From: Symbiodinium natans | Taxonomy: Eukaryota; Sar; Dinophyceae; Suessiales; Symbiodiniaceae | Reading direction: 5' to 3' | Assembly (NCBI GenBank): GCA_905221605.1 | Contig: CAJNDS010000558.1 | Span: 594,501 to 658,500, forward strand | DNA length: 64,000 nucleotides | Shown: positions 53,014 through 62,100 of the stretch, piece by piece | How positions within the stretch are numbered: the stretch's first letter is position 1 | Layout of the letters: each line of letters opens with the position of its first letter | The notes under the pieces: generated by a model | Seen by the model: only the letters and a program-made list of their open reading frames with translations | Databases searched by the model: none | What the model was told of the DNA's origin: nothing | Made by a program: the position numbers and the translations under genes

Positions 53014-53200
53014 CTTGGAGGTTCAGGGTTTAGGGTTTAGGGTTTAGGGCTTGGAGGTTCAGGGTACTTATAACCCAACCAGACTTGTAGCTATAACCCA
53101 CTTATGAGCCCCTTACGTACCCTAGTAGGGTCATCATTGGGCTATAAGTACAGTTATAATTGGGTTACTATGCTACCATTCACCATGAAGAACCTCCAAG
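53014..53200. repeat. Family A element, copy 7, with telomeric insertion
   Basis: The first 15 bp (CTTGGAGGTTCAGGG) occur twice, at 53014 and 53050, separated by three TTTAGGG units. The rest runs to AACCTCCAAG at 53200. Confidence 0.85.
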
Positions 53201-53204
53201 TAGT

Positions 53205-53480
53205 CACGTAGGAACATAGTGATATGAAGGCAATATGGTAATATAGCAATAAAGCAAGATGGTAATATAAGTTAGTAATAAAGTAACATGGCAGGAGGGC
53301 AATATGGCAATTTGGTAGTAAAGTAATCTGGTCATGTAGCAATGTAAAGTCTAGCACTGTAGGAATTTTGTAGTATGGAAATAGTAATCAAGTATCTGAA
53401 TATAAAAATTATTAGTCGGGCAATATAGTGATATAGTACTACAGTAATATAGTAATCTAGCAATGAAGTCATGTTTTTAT
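53205..53480. repeat. AT-rich degenerate repeat
   Basis: Imperfect 'aatatggtaatatagcaat' words recur about every 20-30 bp. No gene was seen. Confidence 0.6.
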
Positions 53481-53581
53481 ATAAAAATCACCAGATTAAA
53501 CTATTAGGAACTTCCTGTGCTAGAATCCCCCTGACAAGGACCACCAGAAAAGGATGCCTGCGGCATTAATCTTCGAAACCT

Positions 53582-53602
53582 GCCCCCCCCCCCCCCCCCC
53601 CC
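53582..53602. repeat. C homopolymer
   Basis: About 20 C in a row followed by an A run. Similar G/C runs occur at 169-184, 18658-18673, 48800-48818 and 56908-56931. Confidence 0.95.
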
Positions 53603-53891
53603 CACCCAAAAAAAAAACAACTCAGAACCCTAAACCCCTTTAATCATCTTCAGTACTTCTTCACAGCTCTACACCATGGTTCAAGGCAACGCAGTTCCAG
53701 CATCAGAGCGCCAAACCATGCTCCAAGGGTCCCAAAGACCTCTTTAGCAGAAGGAGTACGAGGATGGCCCCTAAAAACCCTCTTTAAAATATTCAAAAAA
53801 TAGGACCCTCTCAAACCCAATAAGGGAACACAAAAATGTCCCAAGGGCCTACCTAGAATAGAATTACCTCGGATTCAAGCCTGCTCCGGAA

Positions 53892-54012
53892 TTAAGTATT
53901 GGGCTCTCTGGGCATTTGAAGCATGATCGGCAAGGATGTCGACCGTGCCGGGGCAGGATACATCGCGACCAACTTGCCCTTACAAACGTGATCATGCCCG
54001 CAGTTCGTGCAA
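53892..54012 (-). CDS. Terminal mini-exon, Cys/His cluster (strong)
   Basis: After AAAGCAAG the minus strand reads CTNCGHDHVCKGKLVAMYPA then PARSTSLPIMLQMPREPNT and TAA. The CxxCxHxHxxC spacing could bind a metal, but no named finger fits. A real gene end. The exon at 54262-54345 lies upstream, across a TTTATAGGG array. Confidence 0.65.
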
Positions 54013-54054
54013 CTTGCTTTTGGTCTTTAGAGCTGTCACTCGCAACCTAAGCCC

Positions 54055-54222
54055 TACAAAACCTATAAACCCTATAAACCCTATGAACCCTATGAACCCT
54101 ATAAACCCTATAAACCCTATAAACCCTATAAACCCTATAACCCTATAAACCCTATAAACCCTATAAACCCTATAAACCCTATAAACCCTATGAACCCTAC
54201 AAACCCTATAAACCCTAAACCC
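54055..54222. repeat. 9-bp array CCCTATAAA / CCCTATGAA
   Basis: About 18 copies between two minus-strand exons, so it fills most of their intron. A telomere-like derivative with TA inserted. Confidence 0.95.
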
Positions 54223-54261
54223 TAAGCTATAGAAGCTCCCCAAAAAGCTCCAGAAGAACAC

Positions 54262-54345
54262 CAGGGCAACAAAAGGCCATTCGACTGTCTTGCGCGCCTC
54301 GAAGGTGAGAAGAAGTGCTTCGGTCATCTCTTCCAGCTCCTTTAC
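54262..54345 (-). CDS. Mini-exon, helix then hydrophobic (strong)
   Basis: Between AAGCCAG and GTGTTC the minus strand reads VKELEEMTEALLLTFEARKT then VEWPFVAL (28 codons). The frame stays open further (VFFWSFLGSF), so the donor could be later. Amphipathic helix followed by a hydrophobic stretch. Phases of this and the next exon do not match with the simplest sites, so the join is unproven. Confidence 0.65.
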
Positions 54346-54515
54346 CTGGCTTGAGGGGTTTAAGTTACAAAGGGTGTAGGGTTTAGGGTTTAGGGTTTCG
54401 GGTTTCGGGTTTCGGGTTTAGGGTTTAGGGTTTACGCTATAAGCACACTACATAGGGGTGCTCCTTAACCTGCCTTACTTGCCCAGGGTGCTTATTTAGT
54501 GTTTAGGGTTTAGGG

Positions 54516-54796
54516 CTTGGAGATCTTATACCCCAATTGTACGAGTAGCTATAACCCACTTATAAGCCCCTTAAGTAACCTAATAGGGTTATAGTGAGGG
54601 TGCTCCTTAACCTGGTCTAAGGTGTTGTTAAAAGGCCTTGGGGGTTCGGGGGTTGGGGTTTGGGTTTAGGGCTGAGGTTTAGGGTTTAGGGTTTAGGGCC
54701 TGGCCTACTTATAAGCCCCTTAAGTACCCTAATAGGGTTATAATTGGGTTATAAGTTCGGCTATAATTGGGTTACTAAGTATCATGAACCTCCAAG
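54516..54796. repeat. Family A element, copy 8, split and partly duplicated
   Basis: Left portion 54516-54593 and right portion 54704-54796 share ~36 bp ('cttataagccccttaagta') and are separated by ~110 bp rich in TTTAGGG. A phrase 'ggtgctccttaacctg' occurs at 54458, 54599 and (variant) 54864. Confidence 0.75.
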
Positions 54797-55145
54797 TAAG
54801 GGGTTTAAGGCCTTGCTTGAAGGTTCAAGGGTGCTAAGTAGGGTCATAAGTACCCTGAATGAGGGTGCTCCTTTACCTGGCCTAAGAGGCTTATCTACGG
54901 CCTTGTGAGTTTTGGGGTTTGGGTTCAGGGTTGAGGGTGTAGTGAGTTCAGGGTTTAGGAGTCGAGGTTTCTTGAACTGCTGTTGGAAAGCACTTCCAAG
55001 AACTGAACCCTGAGCCCTCAAACTGCTGTTAAAAAGCTCTTCCAAGAACTTGAAAGAGATAAATCCAGAAGGAACTACAAATATTTGTGTAGATCGTAAA
55101 AACTCAGATTCAAATCTATCATAAAGGAACCCTGAACCCTCAAAC

Positions 55146-55283
55146 CTTCATCGTTTCATGCCAAAGCTCGAAGGTTGCGATGTCGTCGTTCTCGACAGCA
55201 TCCTCCACAGTGTGCGACAAGGATGCGTGGAGGTGTGGGGGAGGAACGGGAGAGCGGAAGGAAGGGCGGGGGGAGGGAGGGAG
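55146..55283 (-). CDS. Mini-exon, acidic, unknown protein (strong)
   Basis: The minus strand reads a Pro/Ser-rich start then ASLSHTVEDAVENDDIATFE then LWHETMK, with donor GTTTGAGGG. The acceptor is either CGCCAG at 55283 or a site inside the pyrimidine-rich stretch, which would remove the Pro-rich part. The second half is plainly protein-like. Confidence 0.6.
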
Positions 55284-55344
55284 CTGGCGGGAGTCGGCTG
55301 GGGGGGGGGAGGGAAACCCTAAACCGTAAACCCTAAGCCCTAAA

Positions 55345-55461
55345 CCCTAAAGCCCGAAAGCCCGAAAGCCCTAAAGCCCTAAAGCCCTAAAGCCCTAAAG
55401 CCCTAAAGCCCTAAAGCCCTAAAGCCCTAAAGCCCTAAAGCCCTAAAGCCCTAAAGCCCTA
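55345..55461. repeat. 8-bp array CCCTAAAG
   Basis: About 14 copies, with CCCGAAAG variants at the left. Pure and recent-looking. Confidence 0.95.
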
Positions 55462-55552
55462 AGCCCCAAACGAATTAAACTTCCCTGGGCCCCTTCAACC
55501 CGGCAGCCTTAAGATTCCAGACTTTATGGCTTGGCATGCAGACTAAGAAGTA

Positions 55553-55694
55553 CTTGGAGATTCGTGGTACTTAGTAGCCCAATTTTAGAAGTGTGCTTAA
55601 AACCCAATTATACCCGAACTAGGGCACTTAAGGGTCCTATAAGTGGGTTACATCTACACGTATCATCGGGCCATAAGCACCCTAAACCCGCAAG
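55553..55694. repeat. Family A element, copy 9, diverged
   Basis: CTTGGAGATTCGTGGTACTT at the left; the right end has diverged to CCCTAAACCCGCAAG. Confidence 0.65.
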
Positions 55695-55699
55695 CGGGC

Positions 55700-56105
55700 T
55701 TTATTCGCCGGTGCAGGTATCTGTGATACCATGCGCCTCGCGTTTGTTCAACTATGGCTCTTCCCCAGTGCCTGTATCCCAGGAATACAGTATCCCTCTG
55801 AATCCCTCTCTTATGCCACTGTGTGGCGTACCCCAGCTCTTGCCCTGAGAAAGGCGCTGAGTGCAAAAGGGCCAGGATCCGTATGAAGGTCCTGGATGAT
55901 ATCAAAGCAGCGTGGACTCCCAATCATTCCCAATCGCATCAAAGCACTGAGCATGGTGGGGTGGCTGATCAAAGGGGCCTGATTCCAGTCCCCCAACAAA
56001 GGCTAACATGGCTCCACATGATTGTGGAGAAATATTAGCCGGGTCCGAGTCGGAGCCCTTGCCGGCGTAAACGAACAGAACTTCCGTAACATGCCGGAGG
56101 GACAC
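55700..56105 (-). pseudogene. Decayed LINE-type reverse transcriptase (candidate)
   Basis: In shifting minus-strand frames: GPFDQPPHHAQCFDAI (compare the AFDxVxHxxLLxAL block of non-LTR reverse transcriptases), then ALMRLGMIGSPRCFDIIQDL, then SGIREGFRGILYS where such enzymes have GIRQGCPLSPxLF. Order and spacing fit; several frameshifts and stops are needed. No FADD box was found. Assignment rests on motif resemblance only. Confidence 0.4.
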
Positions 56106-56593
56106 GTCTTGAGTAGTGACCCTCAGGCCCCATCATGCCCCATCTATATCCTGGGACTCAGGGTGAGTGGCTATATTCAACAAGAGCCGACCAGCACCCG
56201 AGTCGAGCGGATCCGTATACCGAAGTCAGCCAGGACATCACTGAACCCTCACCTAAACCCCAACCCCACCTGCTTGTGGGTAGCGTGGCAGGCTGTCTCG
56301 CGGACTTCGGGCAATAGCGCACAGCTCCGAAGATCCGATGTTTGATGAGAAGGCCGATCACCGAAGCAAGAGCTTTAGAGGGCTTAGGGCTTCATAGGGC
56401 TTAGGGGCTTCTTTTAGCTCTTTCGTCCATGTCTTCCAGTGTCCCATAAGGCTTAGGATTTAGGGTTTAGGGATTAGGGTTAAGCCCCTCCAGTCGCCTC
56501 GTCGTCGTCATCGTCATCGAAGCTCGCGCCCGCGAAGCGATCGCTGGAGGGAGCCCTGAATGACAGCGGCTGGTTGCTGTCTGCTTTTGTTTG

Positions 56594-56800
56594 GTTTGGG
56601 GTTTGGGGTTTGGGGTTTGGGGTTTGGGGTTTGGGGTTTGGGGTTTGGGGTTTGGGGTTTGGGGTTTGGGGTTTGGGGTTTGGGGGTTGGGGTTGGGGTT
56701 TGGGGTTTGGGGTTTGGGGTTTGGGGTTTGTTTGGGGTTTGGGGTTTGGGGTTTGGGGTTGGGTTTGGGGGTTTGGGGTTTGGGGTTTGGGGTTGGGTTT
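56594..56800. repeat. TTTGGGG array (~27 units)
   Basis: G4 runs every seven bases, with a few GGGTTGGGG irregularities. It would fold readily into G-quadruplexes. The long frames through it are repeat artefacts. Confidence 0.95.
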
Positions 56801-57490
56801 GGGGTTTTGGGGTGTAGGGTGTAGGGTGTAGGGTTAGGGTTTGGGTTCGGGGGAGACGGAGGGATAGAAAGGGTTCTAATTTCTGTGGTAGGATTCGATA
56901 TCATATTGGGGGGGGGGGGGGGGGGGGGGGCCCTGGTTTCGGGTGGTTTCGGGCACAATGTCTGGCTTATGGCTTCGGGGTTTAAGCCACCCGCCCCGAA
57001 GCCCTAAACCCTCAAGCCCCAAAATCTTTAGGTACAGAAAACACGCGAAGGCCTACACCCGAAACTAAACCTTCGGTCCTATAAAGCACCCAAGGCCATA
57101 CAATCAATCAGGACCCCTAAACCTTGCACTAAATCGTCTTAACTAAGAAGCCCCAGAAGCTAAGTCCTAAACCTCAGGACCTCCGAAAACAAAGCTAAAA
57201 GACCGAACAGAAGCCTGTTGCCCAAAAGAGAACTGTGAACCCTGACTCCGAAACCCGAAGCCGAAACCCAACTCAGAAACCCGAAAGCCCTAAACCCCAG
57301 CGAATGCCTAAGCCTTCAGCCTAAACCTTCAGCCCTTGAACCCTGATTCCTGAACCTTAAGCCTTAAAGCCCTAACCCCAAACAATGAAACTAACCCTAA
57401 ACCCTGAGACTAGGCTAGGTTTGGGGGCCAATAAGAATTTGTGTTTCATGGCTTCATAAGGATTATATGATGTAAGGACTAGGGGGTATT

Positions 57491-57513
57491 AAAAAAAAAA
57501 AAAAAAAAAAAAA
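57491..57513. repeat. Poly(A) run
   Basis: About 23 A. It could mark the end of a retrocopy, but no upstream coding sequence was recognised. Confidence 0.9.
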
Positions 57514-57663
57514 CAAATAAGCGAATCAAATTAACCTTTGAAACACTAAAACCCTAAACCCTAAACCCTAAACCCTAAACCCTAAACCCAAACACCCTAA
57601 ACCCCTAAACCCTAAACCCTAAACCCTACACCCTAAACCCTAATTAAAACCCTAAAACCTGAG

Positions 57664-57744
57664 ACACAAGAAGGCCTCACAACCTCGCCCGTCATCGCCC
57701 GTGGCAGCCGCCTGCAGACGGACCGCCTAAGCCCCATAAACCCC
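57664..57744 (+). CDS. Possible terminal mini-exon
   Basis: After AAACCTGAG the plus strand reads TQEGLTTSPVIARGSRLQTD then RLSPINP and TAA. Flanked by CCCTAAA on the left and TTTAGGG on the right. Confidence 0.5.
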
Positions 57745-57928
57745 TAAGCCCCGGTTTAGGGTTTAGGGCTAGGGTTAGGGTTTAGGGCTAGGGGATAGGG
57801 CTTAGGGAAAGGCCCCTAAAACCTAGCTCCCTAAACCCTAAAGCCCGAAACCCGTCACTTTCGGCTTCCTGGAAATCCGATTCCATGACACCGAAGCTCC
57901 AAAACCCACATTCTGGGATGTTCCCTTA

Positions 57929-58121
57929 CTCGGAGGTTCATGGTACTTCGGGTTTAGGGTTTAGGGTTTAGGGTTTAAGGTTTAGGGTTAGCGTTTAGGG
58001 CTTAACCCAAGTATAACTGCACACATAACCCAGCGATAACCCTATTAGGGCACTTAGGGGGCTCAAAAGCGGGTTGTAGCCACACTTATTATGGGGTTAC
58101 TAAGTACCCTGAACCTCCAAC
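57929..58121. repeat. Family A element, copy 10, with telomeric insertion
   Basis: CTCGGAGGTTCATGGTACTT, then about 60 bp of TTTAGGG-type units (57949-58010), then AACCCAAGTATAACTG and the normal right half to AACCTCCAA. Confidence 0.85.
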
Positions 58122-58904
58122 TACACTTGAAGGCTCATAGGTCTAGGCCGGGGGCTCGATGCACGTCGTGTTCAGGGTTTAGGTTTTTAGGGTTGAGTCT
58201 GCTTGAAGGTTCACGGGTGGAACAAGTTTAGGGTTTAGGGTTTAGGGGTTAGGGTTTAGGGTTTAGGGTTTAGGGGTTCAGGGCTCAGGGTTTAGGGTCA
58301 TGAAAGAAGCAGAAATAAGGCTACAACCAGCTATGTCGACGGCTACCCGCCCCAAATCAGGGAAACGTTCTCCAGCCTTACATGCAAAACCCTCAACCCT
58401 CAATCCAAAACCCTACGACGCCAAAACCCTGCGCCCCTAAAAACCCTAAGGCCATGAAATCCTAAAACCCCCAAAGACCCAAAACCCTCGAATCCTAAAA
58501 CCCTCGAATCCTAAAACCCTAAAACCCTACGACCCTAAGACCCTACGACCCTCAACCCCTAAATACCCTAAGCCGCAAAAATCCCAAACCCCAAAAAACT
58601 CGAAACCCTCAAATCCAAAAACCCTGAAAACCCTAAAATCCGAAAACACCCAAAAACCTAAAACCCAAACCCTGCAACCCTAAAAAGGCCTAAGAACCTG
58701 AAAGTCTAAAACCCTAAAACCTCAAACCCTTGGGGAAAAAAGAAACCCAAAAAACCCTCAAACCCTAAAACCAAGATCCTCAAAACCCAAAAACCCTCAA
58801 AAACAGCCCTAAACCCTAAACCCTGAAACCCAAAAACCCTCAACCCTAAACCCTCAACCCTCAAACCCTATACCCTAAGCCCTGAATCCCCCGAACCCTC
58901 CGAG

Positions 58905-58961
58905 GCAAAGGGCCTCCGGGAAGAGCCGCTCGTCAAGCTGCCGGGCTCCTGGCACGAGAAG
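58905..58961 (+). CDS. Mini-exon, unknown protein (strong)
   Basis: Between CTCCGAG and GTTTAGGG the plus strand reads AKGLREEPLVKLPGSWHEK: 19 codons, phase 0 at both ends. The donor is the telomeric unit itself. Confidence 0.65.
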
Positions 58962-59156
58962 GTTTAGGGTTTAGGGTTTAGGGCTAGGGTTTAGGGTTAA
59001 GGGTTAAGGGTTAAGGGTTTAGGGTTTTGGAGTTGGGAATTGGGGTTTAGGGCTGAGGGTTTAGGAGTGGGGTTTAGGGTTTGGGGTTTGGGGTTCAGGG
59101 TTGAGGGTTCAGGGCTTCGGGTTTGGGGTTGAGGGTTTAGAGTTTTGGAGCCCAAG

Positions 59157-59273
59157 CCACAAAAAACCGAAAACCATTGTGGCGAAGGCACAAGCTTCCG
59201 GAAAAAGCAGGGGACGCCTCCCTGGCACGGACCGAAATGAAATTCTAACGCCCCTGAGGGTCCCCGAAGCTGG
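59157..59273 (+). CDS. Mini-exon, basic, unknown protein
   Basis: After GCCCAAG the plus strand reads HKKPKTIVAKAQASGKSRGR then LPGTDRNEILTPLRVPEAG, with donor GTCTGGG. Lys/Arg-rich. A minus frame is open as well. Confidence 0.5.
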
Positions 59274-59491
59274 GTCTGGGAACGATTTGGGGTTTCGGGG
59301 TTTGGGGAACCGGGATTATGTAGGGTTTTGGGAGTTTGGGTGTTGGGGGCTTGAGGTTTGGGGCGTCGGGTCTGCAGTTTAGGGCTTGGGGTTTGGGGAT
59401 TTTGGTCACCCTGGAATGGTCTGGAACCCTGAGAAAGGCACCCAGCCGAACTCCCTCCACCGGGCAGCCCCAACAGAGTTAGCAAAAACAA

Positions 59492-59625
59492 ATCTCTCTC
59501 TCTCTCTCTCTCTCTGTAATATCTCATTGTTATTATTATATGATATATTGTATGTGATACACATACATACATACATACATGCATACATACATACATGTGT
59601 GTATATATATATATGAGATATGAAA
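59492..59625. repeat. (CT)n and (CATA)n microsatellites
   Basis: CTCTCT (59492-59515), an AT-rich link, then CATACATA (59560-59598) and TATATA. They break up a 222-codon minus frame that is otherwise telomere-like and is not called. Confidence 0.9.
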
Positions 59626-59739
59626 TGACATGAGCATCCGAGCATCCTAGAAGCTTAGTGTGCACGCTGTCTCGACCTCTGAAAACCTTCGGTGAACCTC
59701 GCCCAAGAAGGCTTGCAAACCCTGAGCCCTACCACAGGG

Positions 59740-59852
59740 GCCTTGAGAATTAGAAAAGGGGTTTGGGGGGGGGAGGGGGGTAAATAACATATTTATAACG
59801 GGACCATAAGGGAATACGCTTAGCAATTTTTCCGACCCCTATATTACATTCG
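59740..59852. repeat. Family B element, near-complete
   Basis: 'gagaattagaaaaggggttt', a G-rich run, 'gggaccataagggaatacg' and 'tttttccgacccctatatta'. Confidence 0.65.
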
Positions 59853-60067
59853 GGGCCTTGGGCCTGTTTTCGGAGGTCGTGCACGCACTGGCTTGCAGCC
59901 CTCGTGAACCGGGAAACTCTGGTGCGTTTGCAGCTGAAATCGTAGCTCTAACCACCCTGCAACACGGCGGTTGGGGGATTTGGGCGGGTTAGTCAATCCA
60001 GTTAAGTTAGGAATCTTCTTTTTTAAGTTTCGGGATGTGAGGAGTTTAGGGTGTAGGGTGGAAGGGT

Positions 60068-60204
60068 GGGGCTCCGTGCAAGCGGAACAGCATGCGTCGT
60101 CCTTGCTGTAGAAGCGGGCTCGCTGCGGCGTGAGTGGGGAGAGGTTTGTGTGGCCATGCTCCTGGCGGATGCTTCGTGGCTTGGCTGCACGGCGGGTATT
60201 TCTT
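60068..60204 (-). CDS. Exon-like region, Ser/Ala-rich
   Basis: After GTGGAAG the minus frame includes EEIPAVQPSHEASARSMATQ then TSPHSRRSEPASTARTTHAV. Low hydrophobicity, disordered-looking. The 3' boundary is unclear. Confidence 0.4.
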
Positions 60205-60235
60205 CCACCCGTCTGCTAGCGGTTGATCCTTAACA

Positions 60236-60545
60236 GCTCCTCTCTCTCTCGCTGTCTCTCTCTGTCTGTCTCGTTCTTTTCCCGTCTATCTCTTCCTCTC
60301 TCTCTCTCTCCCTTTCTTTCTGTCTGCCTCTTTCTTTCTGTATGTGTTTCTTTGTTTTCTTCCTTTACTTATGGTTTACTTTGAATCTTTCTGTTTTTGA
60401 ATTCATTTTGTATTTCTTTCTTTCATTCTGTCTCTTTTCTTCTTTAGCATTGAAAACTTCTTTTTGATTTCTGTCTACCCATCTTTCTTCTCTCTCTCTC
60501 CACCTCTCTCTGTCTCTCTGTCTCTTTCGCTCTCTCTGCTTCAGG
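60236..60545. repeat. Pyrimidine-rich CT/TTTC tract
   Basis: CTCTCT and TTTCTTTC words over 310 bp. The E/R/K frame on the minus strand is an artefact. Confidence 0.9.
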
Positions 60546-60680
60546 CCGTCATGGGGAGAAAGTTCTTGGAAGTGACATGCTAGAATACTAGGGCTTGTCT
60601 TCGGGCTATTGCTTGAAAGACTTTGTGAGATTCGCAAGCTTCGAGGTGTAGAAGCCAGCGGCCTCACGGCTCCATCGGCA

Positions 60681-60829
60681 CCCTAAACCCTAAACCCTAA
60701 ACCCTAAACCCTAAACCCTAAACCCTAAACCCTAAACCCTAAACCCTAAACCCTAAACCCTAAACCCTAAACCCTAAACCCTAAACCCTAACCCTAAACC
60801 ATAAACCCTAAACCCTAAACCCTAAACCC
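60681..60829. repeat. Pure CCCTAAA array (~21 units)
   Basis: About 150 bp with one CCCTAA and one CCATAAA unit. Unique sequence on both sides. Confidence 0.95.
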
Positions 60830-61020
60830 CTTGATCTTTATATTTGTATTTTCCAGAGGCGTAGTCCATCAACTATCGACGAATTTTCGGAATCTGGGAC
60901 TAACCGAAGCATCTGTACAGAATTCTGGATTAGGGTTTAGGGTTTAGGGTTTAAGGCGTGAAGCTTCCACTCTACACTAAGCCTTTTACCTTGGCCTGGG
61001 GTTTCAGGGTCTTCGGGGGG

Positions 61021-61128
61021 TATGGTACAGTGTACTTAGTAACCCAAAGTATTTATAACCCGCTTAGAAGCCCCTTCAGTACCCTAAGAGGGTTATGATT
61101 GGGTTACTAAGTACCCTGAACCTCCAAG
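61021..61128. repeat. Family A element, copy 11, left end lost
   Basis: 'tacttagtaacccaaagta' at the left; TACTAAGTACCCTGAACCTC then CAAG at the right. Confidence 0.75.
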
Positions 61129-61294
61129 TAGGCTCGGGTTTGGGTTTGAGGGTCAGAGAGCTGTGGCTAAATTGCATTGTGAGCCCTAAGCCCTAAACCC
61201 TAAACCCCAAACCCTATGGGTGGCGTAGGACCGGCTCCCATGCGCCTCTTCGAAAGCCCAGCGGACCCGACACTAGAACCTAAACCCCGCTATA

Positions 61295-61383
61295 CCTAAA
61301 CCCTAAACCCTAAACCCTAAACCCTAAACCCTAAACCCTAAACCCTAAACCCTAAACCCTAAACCCTAAACCCTAAACCCTAA
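61295..61383. repeat. Pure CCCTAAA array (~12 units)
   Basis: It pairs in inverted orientation with the TTTAGGG array at 61510-61570 around a GC-rich island (61390-61505) that has short open frames on the plus strand. Confidence 0.95.
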
Positions 61384-61855
61384 TCCAAGAGGTGTTGGGT
61401 GAGCTGTTTGGGGCGAAGGGGTGATACCAAACCACCCGAAACAGGAGGGAGCAAAACCCCAATGCTGCATCTATGGGTGTACCCACACCCAGAGCCGCCC
61501 TAGCCGCAGAGGGTTCAGGGTTTAGGGTTTAGGGTTTAGGGTTTAGGGTTTAGGGTTTAGGGTTTAGGGTTGGGTTTTAGGGTCCAGGGCCGCCCGCTCT
61601 GCCTTTGGAAGCCCCGTACTTGTGCAGGGATTTTTTCGGCTTCGAGTGAGGGTGCGACTGCTGATGACCCACCTTAAAGCTTAGCACCTCTTGAACTGGC
61701 AAACCTCACATATTGGATCCTAGTGTCGGGCTTAGGGTTGATAGAGGACATATGTGGAGTGTACATTCCCAAACTCAACCCTAAACCCTAAACCCTAAAC
61801 CCTAAACCCTAAACCCTAAACCCTAAACCCTAAACCCTTCTAAGGAGGGGTTCAC

Positions 61856-61915
61856 CACGCCTCGGCCCTCTGCTGAAGCCTCCGCATCCGCGCCAGGTAA
61901 AGCTCACGCTGGTAT
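61856..61915 (-). CDS. Mini-exon, helical, unknown protein (strong)
   Basis: Between CTCGCAG and GTGAAC the minus strand reads YQRELYLARMRRLQQRAEAW (60 bp). Strongly helical and Arg-rich. CCCTAAA lies to the left (61778-61838), TTTATAGGG/TTTAGGG to the right. Confidence 0.65.
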
Positions 61916-62047
61916 CTGCGAGGGATGAGGGTTTATAGAGTGGCTTATAGGGTTTATAGGTTTAGGTTTCAGGGTTTAGGGTTTAGGGTTTAGGGTTTAG
62001 GGTTTAGGTTTTAGGTTTCAGGGTTTAGGCTTTAGGGAGGGCTTCAG

Positions 62048-62100
62048 AGCTTCGAGGGCGAGGCCCTGCGGGCTTCGGAGGCATGCGGGGTTCCGGTAGT
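62048..62100 (+). CDS. Mini-exon, acidic
   Basis: Between GCTTCAG and GTTTAGGG the plus strand reads SFEGEALRASEACGVPVV. The minus strand is also open (HYRNPACLRSPQGLALEALK). Confidence 0.45.

Noticed and set aside
56467-56958. A 163-codon minus ORF and three overlapping plus ORFs of ~80 codons
   Set aside because: Translation of TTTGGGG/CCCCAAA in different frames.
58997-59665. A 222-codon minus-strand protein
   Set aside because: It is composed of microsatellite, CT tract and P/N/T-rich telomeric translation; only the part overlapping 59157-59273 looks protein-like, and better on the plus strand.
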